Below are positions 44,713 through 56,989 of a stretch of DNA of 64,000 bases, piece by piece (position 1 is the stretch's first letter; every line of letters starts with the position of its first letter). The notes under the pieces were generated by a model. That model was not told where the DNA came from and ran no database searches. It saw only the letters and a program-made list of their open reading frames with translations. This DNA is from Bolinopsis microptera. Lineage: Eukaryota > Ctenophora > Tentaculata > Lobata > Bolinopsidae. Location: positions 7,357,726-7,421,725 of the forward strand of contig NC_087074.1 in assembly GCF_026151205.1 (NCBI RefSeq). Reading direction: 5' to 3'. Both the position numbers and the translations under genes were made by a program.

Positions 44713-45741
44713 ATGACTGTCAGATACAACAACGCTACAATCTACGGTATTCAAGAGGATTTTGAGAGATATCTGTGGCTTTCATATCTAATCATAGTTC
44801 TAGTATCTTCGCTAATAGGAGATACTATCGTTCTGATCGCTTCAACTAAATACAACGCCTTCAAACTGAATAAATCAATAGTAACAGTGATCCAGCACAT
44901 GGCGATCTGTGACCTGGTGATCACCACAACATTTGTGCTGCCCACAATAATTGCAATGTTCCTAGACAAGTGGATCCTGGGAGACACCCTAGCAATCACT
45001 CACAGATTCATAGAGTTCTGGGCTCTGCCAGTGTGTAACGTGCTGGTGGGAGTGCTGACTACAAGTAAGTTCCTCCTGGTCAGATACCCGCTACACACCC
45101 GGAACTGGACCAGCAACAAGGCCCACGTGGTGTGCTGTCTGGTGTGGTGTGGGTTTGCTGCTATCTCAGTCACATCACTGCTCCTGTGCAATGAGGCCCT
45201 TATATTCGACTACACAAGTTACGAGTTTGATGCCGACTACTCTCGTTTGGAATCCAACGCTGGCAAATTCATTGATGTTCTAATCAGTACAGTGAACTTT
45301 ATCACCATACTGTTAGTCATGGTAACGACTGTATTGACCCTCCAATACCTATCTGAAGCCAGGAAGGTAGCTCGCCGGAGTAGGGGGTCTCTCCGGTGGC
45401 AGGGTGGTGTAACAGTGATGATGACGGGGTTTGTGTACTGTGTCTCCTCGCTTCCTTACGCTATCTACACCATGATGGAGCACTTTGTCAAGGACCCTAG
45501 CTCTCCTAGTTTTGTTAACTTTGAGAGGAGCTCTGAGTGGTTGACGCTGTTGAATGTTATGTCTAACTTTTATATTTATAGTCTAACTGTACCCAGCTTT
45601 AGGAGGTTTCTCGGGACTAAGGTGTTGTTTTTCAAGGATAGAGTGGTTCCTTCAAACAAAGTTCAAAATGAATGTCAGTTGGATGGGAAACAGGAGAGGA
45701 CGTTTGTGGAAGTGGAACTTAGGAAGATTCAGCCAGTATGA
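44713..45741 (+). CDS. Rhodopsin-like GPCR, paralogue 2
   Basis: 342 residues from the ATG at 44713. This start was chosen because MTVRYNNATIYGIQEDFERY aligns with the starts of the other two paralogues; the open frame extends 114 nt further upstream but includes a likely 5'UTR acceptor. Seven hydrophobic segments; HMAICDLV in TM2, SKFLLVRYPLHTR at the TM3 end, SLRWQGGVTVMMTG entering TM6 and NFYIYSLTVPSFRRFL at TM7. C-tail of about 45 residues with Lys/Glu-rich end. Convergent with paralogue 3 (stop codons 341 bp apart). Confidence 0.88.
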   Translation: MTVRYNNATIYGIQEDFERYLWLSYLIIVLVSSLIGDTIVLIASTKYNAFKLNKSIVTVIQHMAICDLVITTTFVLPTIIAMFLDKWILGDTLAITHRFIEFWALPVCNVLVGVLTTSKFLLVRYPLHTRNWTSNKAHVVCCLVWCGFAAISVTSLLLCNEALIFDYTSYEFDADYSRLESNAGKFIDVLISTVNFITILLVMVTTVLTLQYLSEARKVARRSRGSLRWQGGVTVMMTGFVYCVSSLPYAIYTMMEHFVKDPSSPSFVNFERSSEWLTLLNVMSNFYIYSLTVPSFRRFLGTKVLFFKDRVVPSNKVQNECQLDGKQERTFVEVELRKIQPV

Positions 45742-46082
45742 ACTTTGATGACTAAAATATAATTAGGTAATTTTTCGAGTAAACTTTTTATTTTATTAGT
45801 CTTTCATTTTATCAGATCGCTAATCTATAGCTGTTGAAACTTCTCACTGTATCCAATTCATTTTGTTATTATACAATTTCGGTATTTGTTTACAAATTTC
45901 TGAACTAGTTTGAAAACATTATATCTAAAAGTAAAAAGATATTGCAACACTAAAAATAAAAAATATCTTATCAAATTATGTACACAGCATAGGTCAGCAA
46001 AACAACAACTATTGCAAATAACACAAAATCCAAACGTGGCAACCAGACAATAGTTTATAACACATAAAAAACATGAAATAAT

Positions 46083-47183
46083 TCAATTCCAATTTTCATT
46101 TTTTGCCTCAGGCAGCGGCGAGGGAACTGTTTTACAGCTTCTAATTTTCATTCTTTTGAAAATATTGCTATCAAGATCAACTTTATCTCCCGTCCTCTCT
46201 TCTTGAGTACTGAGACTCATCCTCATATTAATACCCTTCAAGGACCCATCAGGTGACATCCACGGGTGAAAATTCAGGATTTTAGACCACAGAAAGTTCC
46301 TAAAACTAGGAATAGTCATGCTATAAATGTAAAAGTTGGACATCACGTTCAGAAACGTCAAATACTCCGAGTTTCTCTCAAACTGAATCATAAAGTCCCC
46401 ATCAAACTGTAACACAGACATTATCTTGTAAACAGTGTAGGGAAGAGAGGACACACAGAACACTAGCCCCGTCATGACCACAGTAAGAATACCCTGCCAC
46501 CGCAGCGAACCTCCCCCTCGTCTGGAAACCTCCCTAGCCTCCACCAGGAACCGGAGAGACAGCACTGTCATTAGGATCACGATGATGGGGATGCAGAACA
46601 CTATGTAGCTTACTATCCGAGCAAACTGGTCCCAGCAACTGGGGGAAGACAAGGGGTCGTAGTCTGTGTCGAACTCGTAGCTGGTGTAGTCGAATATAAG
46701 GTGGGGTCTCCTTATCAGGGAGGTTAATGATATCGCAGCAAAGGTGGCCCAGAACACCAGACACACGGAGTGAGCTTTGTTTTTCGACCAGGATCTTGTC
46801 CGGAGAGGATACCTTACCAGCAGGTACTTGCTGGTAGTCAAGACCCCTACTAAGATATAGTTCATGGGGAACACCCAGAACTCTAGGTACTTCTGGAGAT
46901 AAGCCATGTTGGTCCCCAGGATCCACCCATCTACCACTATTGATATGATAGTGGGGATTATAAAGCAGCCTGATATCACCAGGTCACACACGGCCATGTG
47001 CTGGATCACTGCGATGATGAACTTGTTGAGTTTGAAAGCGTGGCATCTGTTGGAGGCGATGAGGACGATGCTGTCTCCTAGCAGGGAGGATATCAGCACT
47101 ATCAGCAGGTATGTGATCCACAGGTACCTCTCAAAGTCATCCTGGATACCGTAGATTGTGACGTTGTTGGATTTTACAGTCAT
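46083..47183 (-). CDS. Rhodopsin-like GPCR, paralogue 3
   Basis: 366 residues from the ATG at 47183. Same N-terminal block (NNVTIYGIQDDFERYLWITY), TM2 HMAVCDLV, TM3 end SKYLLVRYPLRTR, TM6 entry GSLRWQGILTVVMTG and TM7 NFYIYSMTIPSFRNFL as in paralogues 1 and 2. The C-tail is longer (about 65 residues) and Lys/Arg-rich. The retained motifs in all three suggest a functional subfamily, not decay. Confidence 0.88.
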   Translation of the reverse strand: MTVKSNNVTIYGIQDDFERYLWITYLLIVLISSLLGDSIVLIASNRCHAFKLNKFIIAVIQHMAVCDLVISGCFIIPTIISIVVDGWILGTNMAYLQKYLEFWVFPMNYILVGVLTTSKYLLVRYPLRTRSWSKNKAHSVCLVFWATFAAISLTSLIRRPHLIFDYTSYEFDTDYDPLSSPSCWDQFARIVSYIVFCIPIIVILMTVLSLRFLVEAREVSRRGGGSLRWQGILTVVMTGLVFCVSSLPYTVYKIMSVLQFDGDFMIQFERNSEYLTFLNVMSNFYIYSMTIPSFRNFLWSKILNFHPWMSPDGSLKGINMRMSLSTQEERTGDKVDLDSNIFKRMKIRSCKTVPSPLPEAKNENWN

Positions 47184-50158
47184 TATATTGTCATCAGCTG
47201 GTTACGGAGAAAGTCCTTTTGGAAGGTTAAGTTGTTAATTATTAAACAATATCTGATCGAATGTTTATCCAATAAACATAGAATTACTCGTGTAAATATT
47301 GTGTCGGATAAGCTTGACAATCACTAAACAGTAAGCTAGTATTCAAACTTTCAAAGTGTACAAGTGAATAGAGTACAGACTTCATATCAAACGATCACTC
47401 AAAAAGTATCCAAAGTGTACAAGTGAGTCATCAATCCAGAACAATGAGCTAACTAACCAGAGTAAGTTGTACTTTATATAACTGTATAACTATTCAATAA
47501 GTTATCCGGTGTATTACAACTTGAATAGAGTATATTATACATATGAATATTCAATGAGTATATTAGTGTAATAAAGATAAAGTTGTTGATCATGAATATT
47601 GAATATTCAGTACTGAATATTCGTATAGTGTATTGAAACTAAGAAAGTCGGTGTTATAAAATGATGTAGCCTTTTGGTTTTGGTTCAAGGAGCAAAACAA
47701 AGGTAAAGTTTACGATCATGAATATTCAATAGTCACGAATATTCGTTTAGTGTATTGAAACTAAGAAAGTCTGTGTTATAAAATGATGTAGCCTTTTGGT
47801 TTTTTTTTCAGGAGATCAGAATATACAGGGTGTACCAGAGTAAATGACCACCCTGTAATCTGTATAACGGACACTTAGGCAGGGTGCTAGGATATGGAAT
47901 ACACTCCGCCCCAGATACATGGTATAGACTTTGTAAAACAAACTTATTAGCCTAGAACAACAGAATGAGTGGGATGATCCTCACAAGTCACAGCTGTTGA
48001 AACTAAATCTTTAAACATTCTGATAACACAAAATCAGTTTAACACGCAACAATATACCAGTACAAATAACTTTATTTCTTTTCTTTTCGGTCACTTTGTC
48101 AGAGGATGAATCAGTATTGAGCTAGTTCTGTTCTATAAATTGAGTTCTTTTGATGACGAATCTACTTATAGTTACAATTATTAAAAGCCTGGTCGTAATA
48201 GTATTTCAAAGTTAAGCTTGCGCACAACACTGTAAACTGAAAAGTTGTAACTTGATAAAGTTTTAAATTAAAATTAACAAAATTTAAGTTTGAGATCTTA
48301 AGAGTTGTACTTTAACACTCGATCTAAAGTATTTAAGTAACACATATGATTACGTCATTACACTATTATAGTAAAATTATTACGTCATCATAATCACATA
48401 ACGTTGATTATAGTATTGATGCACGAGAGAGGAATTAAACGCGAAATTTAATAAAACCATAATTTAAATTTAACATTTCAACAAACTTAATATCGACCTA
48501 GAGACAATATAATGCAAACAACAAAGGCCTTCGCTTCCGCCTGTGTCTACTAGGGTTTGGTTTTTAAATAAGAAAAAGAGAAAAAATATACAATGTGCAG
48601 TAAACAAACAAAGTAGCAATTAATAAAGTAAAATAGTTGAAAAGTGTATCGAATCTGAGAGTGTTATAAAAAATAGAATCCGTCCTAAACTCTCTAACTC
48701 TACGGATGGATTACCGGTCCTGTTGAACAATTAAACTTTAAACACTCTGAACTCTTTTAAAACATCCTGAATAAAACTGGCTCTGTTTGTGCATCCGTAA
48801 AAAAGCACTATTACTTGCACTATTACTTGTAAGCAAGGTTAAACTTATAGACGACTTAGTCGAGTAGTTGGCTTACAGCCGAAACTTAGACGTTGTAGTT
48901 TATGGTATTCTGAGATTCATAATGTCCTGATCCCGTACAAAAGTGGCGTTTCTTTTTTGATGTATTATAACGCAAAATATTGACTATTTGTAACAAGTTA
49001 TTGAAACTTTAATTCCAAAGAATTGAAATATCATGACAAGTAAGACATAAGTAACTTAGTAATACAAAGATATTATAAAATCTGGTAAGCCGGAAATTTG
49101 ATAAGTTGGACAAAATGTAGGTACTTATTAATATGCTTGTCAAGTTCAATGAGGAAATTGAGCAGAAGAGTATGATGAATATTATACGTAATTAATATTA
49201 AATATATAGTAAATTATATATTTAATATGTAATATAAACATAAAGGTAAAGACTAAAGGTATGATAAGCTTGTGACAAGTAGCGAGCTGACTTCATTTCC
49301 TGCTTATTCATCAACGTCTCTCTCAATATAACACGTGATCACCCGAAGAAGAACTAATATTGTATTATTTATTTTTAACGATAATTGCTTAGAAATCAAA
49401 ATGGCTGAACGATGTACCCTGTACCTTTTGCAGTGTCGGTCCTTTTTTGAACAATTCCAAAACATAAAGATAACTTCGCTTCAGCGAAGAGTTTTTGAAG
49501 GGGCAAATTTTGATGACAGATCTTGCCATCAAAATAAAACTCAAATTTGTATCTAATCAGTAATGCCAATATCTTGATACAGATCGGAGAAATACCCAAC
49601 ACTTAAACTGCCATCTAATCAGATACCGAGCGTCCTCTATAAGTTTATATTAACTTATTAACGTATCACATTGTGATCAAAGTGTTTTTAAGAGGATGGG
49701 GACTTGTCCCGTTGTGATAAACAATTTTATTTGTTGAGTCATTCATTCTGGCCGTTGGAGCATACAAAAATTTAAGTTTTCGCGATATTTGTCAGATAAG
49801 GTTTAAATTCCATCGTAAAGTTGCTGATCTACACATTGGCATTTTCCTATTAAGAATGCTCAGTGCAGTGCCCTTGTGAGGGATTATTACTATTTTTATT
49901 ATAAACTTGTTAAGATTAAAATTGGTCATTAGAACCATCCGGGCACCGTTTCTGTTTACAATCAATCATCACCGAACATTATTTTTGCCCTCATCGGTAA
50001 AACTAAAATATCTACTAAAATGCAAAGTTCAATTTTGTGGTAATATGATCTTCTTACTTTGCAATGTTAACACTTGTACCGCGACATCAGCCTAAATAAA
50101 AGGATAAAGACAGTCCCATAGTTGGATCACCATTGCTGCATGTGCGCGCGACGTGATA
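47184..50158. other. Non-coding upstream of GPCR 3 and beyond
   Basis: An imperfect duplication of GATCATGAATATT...GTGTATTGAAACTAAGAAAG...ATGATGTAGCCTTTTGGTTT at about 47588-47687 and 47715-47803. At 47825-47857 a mariner-like end (ACAGGGTGTACCAG...CACCCTGT) forms a tiny palindrome. A hairpin CTTCGCTTCAGCGAAG lies at 49477-49492. No gene recognised. Confidence 0.4.
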
Positions 50159-51024
50159 GTAGAGGCTCTTACGGGCATTGTCTGCTCGATACGTTAGGGA
50201 CCCCAGATACACCTTACTAGACGTATTTTTGACCGTAGAATCGATTGAAAGTGGTTTCAAGATGATTGGACTGATTGTTCTGGGGTAAAATCGCAAAAAA
50301 CCGATTTTTGGGCCAAAAATAGGCCAAAAAACCATGTTTTTTGATATTTTGAGCAAGTTAATTTTGTTGGCATGTCGGCAAAACTTGCATAAAGATAGCT
50401 AAAAGACAGCCGCACAAGATTGTATAAAAATAAAACAAATCCCTCTATTTGTTCTGAGGTAAAAATCCAAAAAAGTGGTAAAAATTTTGACTTTTTTGCT
50501 CTAAGTTTGAATAATTTTTTGCAGTTCTATTAAATCAACCCAAAAATAGTCACATCGTGTTTGCCTAAATTTTTCCTTTCCGAGAAGTACCCACTTCATA
50601 TACTTAATCGAAGTTTGAATATTGTCACTCCGCAAGCGTTTTTGCCAAATTTTCGACGCGCACTACGCGCAAAAGCATTTTAGTTGTTATCAATTGGCAC
50701 CCGCGCACCCGCGCGTTCATCATAAATTTCAAACAGCTATAACTCAGCGAGATTATGTCCGTTCTAGCTCATATTTTCACACTAAATAGAAAATAATGTG
50801 ATCTTATTGCTGACAAAATATGGATATAATTACTTTATTTGCTTTAGAGTAATAGACTGTCAAAGTTTAAAACGCGCATTGGTATAGCACGTGACTAATA
50901 AGGCCAAATTTATACTTCTTAACATATTATCGATCCTTAGACATCATACTATTGTGTCCAATTAGCGGTTAGGTCTCTAAACTCGTAGCAGAAAACACGT
51001 CTTTTTGCCCGTAAGAGCCTCTAC
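50159..51024. mobile_element. TA-flanked element with 19-bp terminal inverted repeats (866 bp)
   Basis: GTAGAGGCTCTTACGGGCA at 50159-50177 and its exact complement TGCCCGTAAGAGCCTCTAC at 51006-51024, each flanked by TA. The internal sequence is AT-rich with a GC-rich CGCGCACTACGCGC patch near 50660. No transposase found. Tc1/mariner-like by its TA target. Confidence 0.75.
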
Positions 51025-51540
51025 TATGAGACACCGTTGCATGAGATTGTAATTCAGTACTTACATTTGATCATTCTCACTTCAAATAACGACCTGTACT
51101 TCACGTAGCTTTACGTGTTGCAGCTAGTAAAACAAAACCAGAAATGAGTGATCAGACAAATTAAGATACCGTTTTAAATGAGGGTTACAAAATCTGAAAT
51201 ATAGGATTGTAACCACTAGCAACAGGGAGTGGCTCAACCAAATAGTTAACTAATCTGTAGAACTATCAGATATGAGACGTGGCATGATACTGTAACAAAT
51301 TACAAAAGCTTACTCAAGAATACTTAATAAAAGCATTGATAAAGAATAATATAGTTAATAACGAAGCAGATTTTAATATGTCGCGACAAACCGTATAACC
51401 TTTATACTTATTTCACAGAAGCTGTTCCGTTCGGAAATTGAGCAGAAGAATATTTAGAACATATTATGGTATAATATCTATGTAATAGATAAAATAAATG
51501 ATAAAATCTTACTATATATAAAGCGAGACGATATATATAT

Positions 51541-51820
51541 ATATCCGTACCATTTTACTGACACCACGACATCAACTTTAACACGACTTTCCGCAAAAAC
51601 CGTAAAAGATATACAACTTAAACTTTTTTGATTGGTTCAAATGCTCTAATGGTCTTCAAATCAGCATGAAAAAATAAAAAATTGACCAAGGAATAATAAT
51701 TTTAGTGCCCAAAATGTGGACCCCCAAGTGGTGTCAAAAACGTGAATTAAATAGGTAATAATTATTTTAGTCTCTTGAGTCTTGACACCACTTTAGAATT
51801 AGACGGGTGCCTGCTAGTAT
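51541..51820. repeat. Dispersed repeat family, copy 1 (~280 bp)
   Basis: Starts ATATCCGTACCATTTTACTG and ends AGACGGGTGCCTGCTAGTAT. A second copy at 56715-56989 has the same ends and about 85-90% similarity by eye. Preceded by a TA microsatellite. Confidence 0.8.
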
Positions 51821-51834
51821 ATAATAAAATATAA

Positions 51835-51960
51835 ACTACTAGAAACCCGCTAGTCGAAAGATTTGTTCGAGGGAATTTAAAAAATCAGTTATGTTTTAAT
51901 TTCTATTCATCAATCATGATCTAGCTCTGTTATACTGTAGAAATTATGGATTTTTTTCGA
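51835..51960. repeat. Repeat with CTAGAAACCCGCTAGT start, copy 1
   Basis: ACTAGAAACCCGCTAGTCGA then TTTGTTCGAG, ATGATCTAGCTCTGTTA and GTAGAAATTATGGATTTTTT; matched by 52518-52650. It immediately follows the 51541-51820 repeat. Confidence 0.6.
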
Positions 51961-52517
51961 CAAGTTTTAAATATAAATAAATAAATAGATATATTCTCGA
52001 TAGTATTGCCTGAATAAACAGTATCTGGAGAGAAGATTTGTAGGATACAATACTTGAGTAGGAACAGTGTGTGTAAAGCTCTAGAGCTCTAGGACGTGTA
52101 GGTACTTCGCACGACAATAGCTGGATAACGCAACATTGTTCACACACGTTTCGTGTACCTTCTAAGTTTATCAATTACAGTGAATGGGATATTGACTTTG
52201 AGTAGGGAATGTTGAGACATGATCGGATCTTGTGATATAAAGTAAGAATAGATTATCACCTTATATTTGATCCTTCGAACAGCTGTTGAGCAATGAAACG
52301 CAAACATAATCTTAGCAAAATGAATATATTTCTTTTATCTTCAGCATTTAATCAGTCACATAATCTCAAATTATTTGTTATATAGTAGTGTTGAAAGTAT
52401 TAAAGTAAAAAAAAGTAGATTATCACGTCATGTAATCCTCAACAAGCTAGTATACAATTTACGCTATGACTATGTCCCCGTTGCCGGAGGGATTTCGTCA
52501 AGTTTAAAATATAATAA

Positions 52518-52650
52518 AGACTAGAAACCCGCTAGTCTAAAGCTTTGTTCGAGAAAATTTAAAAAATTATTTTTGTTTCAATTTCTCTAATCTCTAATCA
52601 TCTAGCTCTAACCTCTGTAATGTAGAAAGTATGGATTTTATTTGACAATG
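52518..52650. repeat. Repeat with CTAGAAACCCGCTAGT start, copy 2
   Basis: GACTAGAAACCCGCTAGTCT then TTTGTTCGAG and GTAGAAAGTATGGATTTTAT; same order of blocks as 51835-51960. Confidence 0.6.
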
Positions 52651-53202
52651 ACGACAAAGTTGTAAGTATTCAGATTCCCTAAAACTCTAAAAGATACTTT
52701 CTACTGCATCGAAAAATATCAATCACAACCAAAGTTATGAATAGTGATATCGTGAGCGTAAATGTGGGCTAGTTTAAGTTATGACGTATTATAAAGCATG
52801 GCAACGCGCGTTGCTAATCTGTTATTGCTCGCGCACGTGCAATCTCTTGCCGTTGCTATTAGCAACGACGCAGGTAACCTTTGATGAAATTACGCCATTA
52901 TTAATTTATTATAACTTTATAACGTTTATTTTACCTCACTTCCGACGTTAATTATAAAAAATCTAAAGCCTTAATAAAAATTCTAAGAATGCTATATCCT
53001 ATTCCTATCCTTTTTTTTACAACCCTGCTAAAAATGACGAGGTTACAACTCCAATTGCGAGCTGAAATTGGCGTCACCAAGGGGTCATTTTTGCCGGGGG
53101 ATTTCGTCAAGTTTAAAATATAGTATAGATATGATAAAATCTACAGTCTACACTGTGAACTATCTCAGATACCGTAAACAGTGTGTAGTAATTGGAGGAT
53201 AA

Positions 53203-53310
53203 GAATGTCTAATCTGGGCTCCACAGGGCTCAATCCTAGGACCTTTCATGCTTTTTGTACTATTTATTAATGACATGTCAGAATGCGTAAGAGAAGGTAA
53301 AAATACGTGA
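53203..53310 (+). pseudogene. Non-LTR retrotransposon reverse-transcriptase fragment
   Basis: One frame reads WAPQGSILGPFMLFVLFIND then MSECVREGKNT and a stop. APQGSILGP and LFINDM are the conserved block 4 region of LINE-type reverse transcriptases, just upstream of the catalytic YADD box, which is missing. A short dead remnant. Confidence 0.75.
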
Positions 53311-56300
53311 GGCTGGAGCGACCAAGCTAGATTCTACAAGCATACAATTACATAATATATATGGGAGCAAAACATGCTCACCCACTGTAAGAAAGCTAGT
53401 TAACGTTGAGGTTTAATGTAAAGAACACTACGGTTTATCTTATTAAGGACCGCAAACAAGAGAGGGCGTTCTATTTAGCACAAATTATAAGCCCTTTTGA
53501 AAATTGCAGTGTTATCTGGAGGCCAACATGAACAATTGTTGTCTTGATTAACAAAGTTGAAAGCATTTACAGCAGGATCATCAATATATTAATGACATCG
53601 ATCTGTATGGGCGTCAGATCTATAGGAGCTGAAGTATGAATATACATACCTACTTCTATTCCATACAATTACAATACAATAGTCAATCTGTACTGAAGCT
53701 CCTATGAAAGTATGAAGCACCCAGATCACAAGAGATGTATCTCGACAACATGACGTAACCTTGGCTGTTTAAGAGCACGAGTTTGAGATAACTTAAGATA
53801 AAAAGCAGAATGAAGGTCATCAAAATGAGGGTAATGACTAATCATATCAGGTGGTGATATGATATAACAGAATATAAGAATATACGTCGGTAGTTCATTT
53901 ATAATTACGTTTTGAATGGTTTCGTTATCAAGTCAGGAAAATGTTCGTTTCTGACAAAACGAACATAGTGATAGAGAGGTGTATTCTTCTTTGAGTTTAA
54001 CAATGGTTTGCAATTACATTACGGTAGATTCAACGGTGGATAATCACGTAGCAACGGTGGATAATCGCGGAGCAATCCGTAGTCTGTCTACCATGACGTT
54101 ATGTCTGTTTTAACAATTTTCCACGTCAAACTCTGCTTCTTGATTTAAGAGGATACCTTAGAGGATACATTACTAAGAAGGAATTGATCTGATATCAGAT
54201 AACTGGGGAATGTGATCTTAAGACTGTGTTTATCTTATAAAGTTATAACCGTGAAGCTTTACAACACGCTGAGCCACATGGGATTAAGACAGAATGACTA
54301 AACAGACTTAAAGGAAGTTGAAATAAACGCGCTGTATAAAATTATAATAATCCTCGATAATATTTACGATTTGGAGGTTTAAACAAGCCGTATAAGGAAA
54401 ACCATTAGAGTTCTCAACAATTAATCTCAACGGGCTGAATCGAACGCAGGAGCGTTTAGTCAATATGTGAAACCACGCGGAGTTTAGTACTAATGAGCGT
54501 ATGGACTACAATTAATCTCTCGACTCAGTAACTCCATTTGCTCAAACCTGGAGGATGAAACGTGTCCAGAAACGTTTGCAGCTGTGCCGCTTTATTATCA
54601 TCATCACTGGTAGACACCTCACAGTAGAAAAGAAGTAACGTAGTGTGAGTGTGATTAGGTGTACAGTTAATCAAGTCTTGCCTTATAACCGTTGGATCCG
54701 TGTTAATGGTGTATTGTATATTTTGTTAGATTGTTAGATTGACCTAATCTACTACTTTTCAGACCAAAGAATACCAATTGGGCAGCTATATAGTTAATAA
54801 AGTCACAAAATTCTTATCGCTTTGAGTTTGCCGGATATAATTATAGCTTTGTTGAATTTATTATTTTGATTAAAAAATTACGCGATATAATTGTATCGTT
54901 TGGTAAGTTACTACTTGACTATAATAAATATCTTAAAAGTAATCTTAATAAATATCTTAAAAGTAATCTTTCAAGATATCAAGATATCAGTCCAATCGGT
55001 ATTGCATCGTTGTCTGACTAATGGTAAACATTTATAAAAATAAATGTTATGAAGAGTATGAACACTGAAACATACTCATACTGTAAAGGATGCTGTGCGA
55101 GGGCCGAAATTGAAACATGGTAACCTCAAACCTGAGATGACAACTGACACGTGACATAGTGATTATTCACGTGACTACACATGTGACAGGTAACTGCAGT
55201 TGGGCCTAAATTGACAGGGAACCCAGGGAGTCTCGCCGGCTACTATGTTTACATGACATACTTTACATAATTACGCCGCCGAATTTAGCATTTATAATAT
55301 TTTACATGTATAATATTTCAGTACATGGTACTACTACTAGTACTACTTACTTTAGGTACTTTACTACTAGTACTTCTAGAGAAGGACATGTTGCCATGTG
55401 ATTACAGTATTTGATAAGTTACCATTACTCTAAGTGATACTGTCAAGATATCAGTCCGACCACAAATCGGGTCGTACAGCACAGGCCACAGTCAGTACCG
55501 GAAGTTCAAGAACTGGGTTTGATGTGTCTATCTCACAAACAGCAATCGCAAAGCAGGTCTCACTAGCATGTCTTACATTATATATTAGTATTTAGGTTTC
55601 ATCCTGAATTTTCTATTTTATGAGCTTATGAGATTATAACATTGTCATATTGAGTAAACATTGGCTGGCACTTCGGGCCGGTCCCCAACCAAAACATGTT
55701 GTGTATAAGTTACCTATGTAAGCTAAGTACCGAAGTGGAAGCCTGATTGTGTTTGAAAAAGGAAACTTTTGAAAAGATATTTTATGGGCTGGAGAACTTC
55801 GGAAAGAAATCAAGGCAAGAGTTTTGATAGCGAAGTGTTTTATTTTGCTGAAAATCTCTTCCTACATATTGTCTGATAACTATTATTACATTCATCTTTT
55901 AAATACATTTCTATCTTGCCCCTAACATGTGACGACAGTTGATTAGAAACAAAACATGAAGTCTCGCCAGCAATTTAGCAGGATTTCCGTTGAATTCATC
56001 ATGTGAAGGAAAGGTTCGTTTAATATTTTAGTGTCCCTATTTAAACTTGTCGTTATATTAATTAAACAAATTACTATTTATTTACAAATCCAACAGTTTA
56101 TGTCACGTCTGATCCACTCAGCGAGCCACAAATAGCTGAATTATAAATAATACTTTAAAATTTGCTGCTTATGGGAAGATCTCCAACCGATTCTCCACTG
56201 TGAATCCTTATATTAAGCATGACTTAAGAACGATCTTAACTTACCAAGCTTCGCTTACCTTTATTTTTCAGTATCCGTCAGAACAAAAGTATGTTTTGAT

Positions 56301-56714
56301 TTGAATTTCTTTAACTGCGTTGTAGGAAATTATGAAGCGTTTATTAATTCATCAGCAACAAATAAACAAGAGTAAAGGCAATCTCTTCATTTGTTTTCTA
56401 GTCATCTCCAAGCCAATTTGATCATTTTTATGATTACAAACTCCGGTTTTAGATTGAGCTATTGCAAGATACAATTCTGGTGAAGATTTAATACTTATAC
56501 GAAAAGAGCACCTTATTCTAAATACACATCTTTCATAACAGCTCCTTTGGCTCTAGCAAATTGACTGTTGATCAAATAAAATGAACACTTTTTGGACGCT
56601 CACTAGATGTTATCTGCAAATTGACTGTTGATCAAATAAAATGGATATTGTCGGGTAGAAGTAAGAAGTTATCTGCAGATTGTTTTATAGAGCACGTACG
56701 ATATATTTATGTTT
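53311..56714. other. Non-coding, no gene recognised
   Basis: AT-rich. A short exact repeat AATATCTTAAAAGTAATCTT occurs twice at about 54927-54970, and TACTACTAGTACT words near 55328-55375. Nothing coding was found. Confidence 0.4.
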
Positions 56715-56989
56715 ATATATCCGTACCATTTTGCTGACACCACGGCATCAACTTTAACACAACTTTCCGCAATAACCGTAAAACTAAAAGATATATAACT
56801 GAAAATTTTTTGACTGGTTCAAATGCTTTAATGGCATTCAAATCAGCATGAGAAAATAAAAATTGGCCAACTAGTGCCCAAAATTTGGACCCCCAATTGG
56901 TGTCAAAAACGCGAATTAAATAGGTAATAATTATTTTAGTCTCTTGAGTCTTGACACCACTTTAGTGTTAGACGGGTTCCTGCTAGTAT
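56715..56989. repeat. Dispersed repeat family, copy 2 (~275 bp)
   Basis: ATATCCGTACCATTTTGCTG through AGACGGGTTCCTGCTAGTAT, matching 51541-51820 over its whole length in the same orientation. Confidence 0.8.

Larger units (their letters stand above)
51025..53202. other. Non-coding with dispersed repeats
   Basis: Holds repeat family copies at 51541-51820, 51835-51960 and 52518-52650 (the last two share ACTAGAAACCCGCTAGT and following sequence). GGATTTCGTCAAGTTTAAAA recurs at about 52489 and 53099. A 40-bp segment at 52364-52403 matches the arm of the palindrome at 62713. No gene. Confidence 0.45.
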
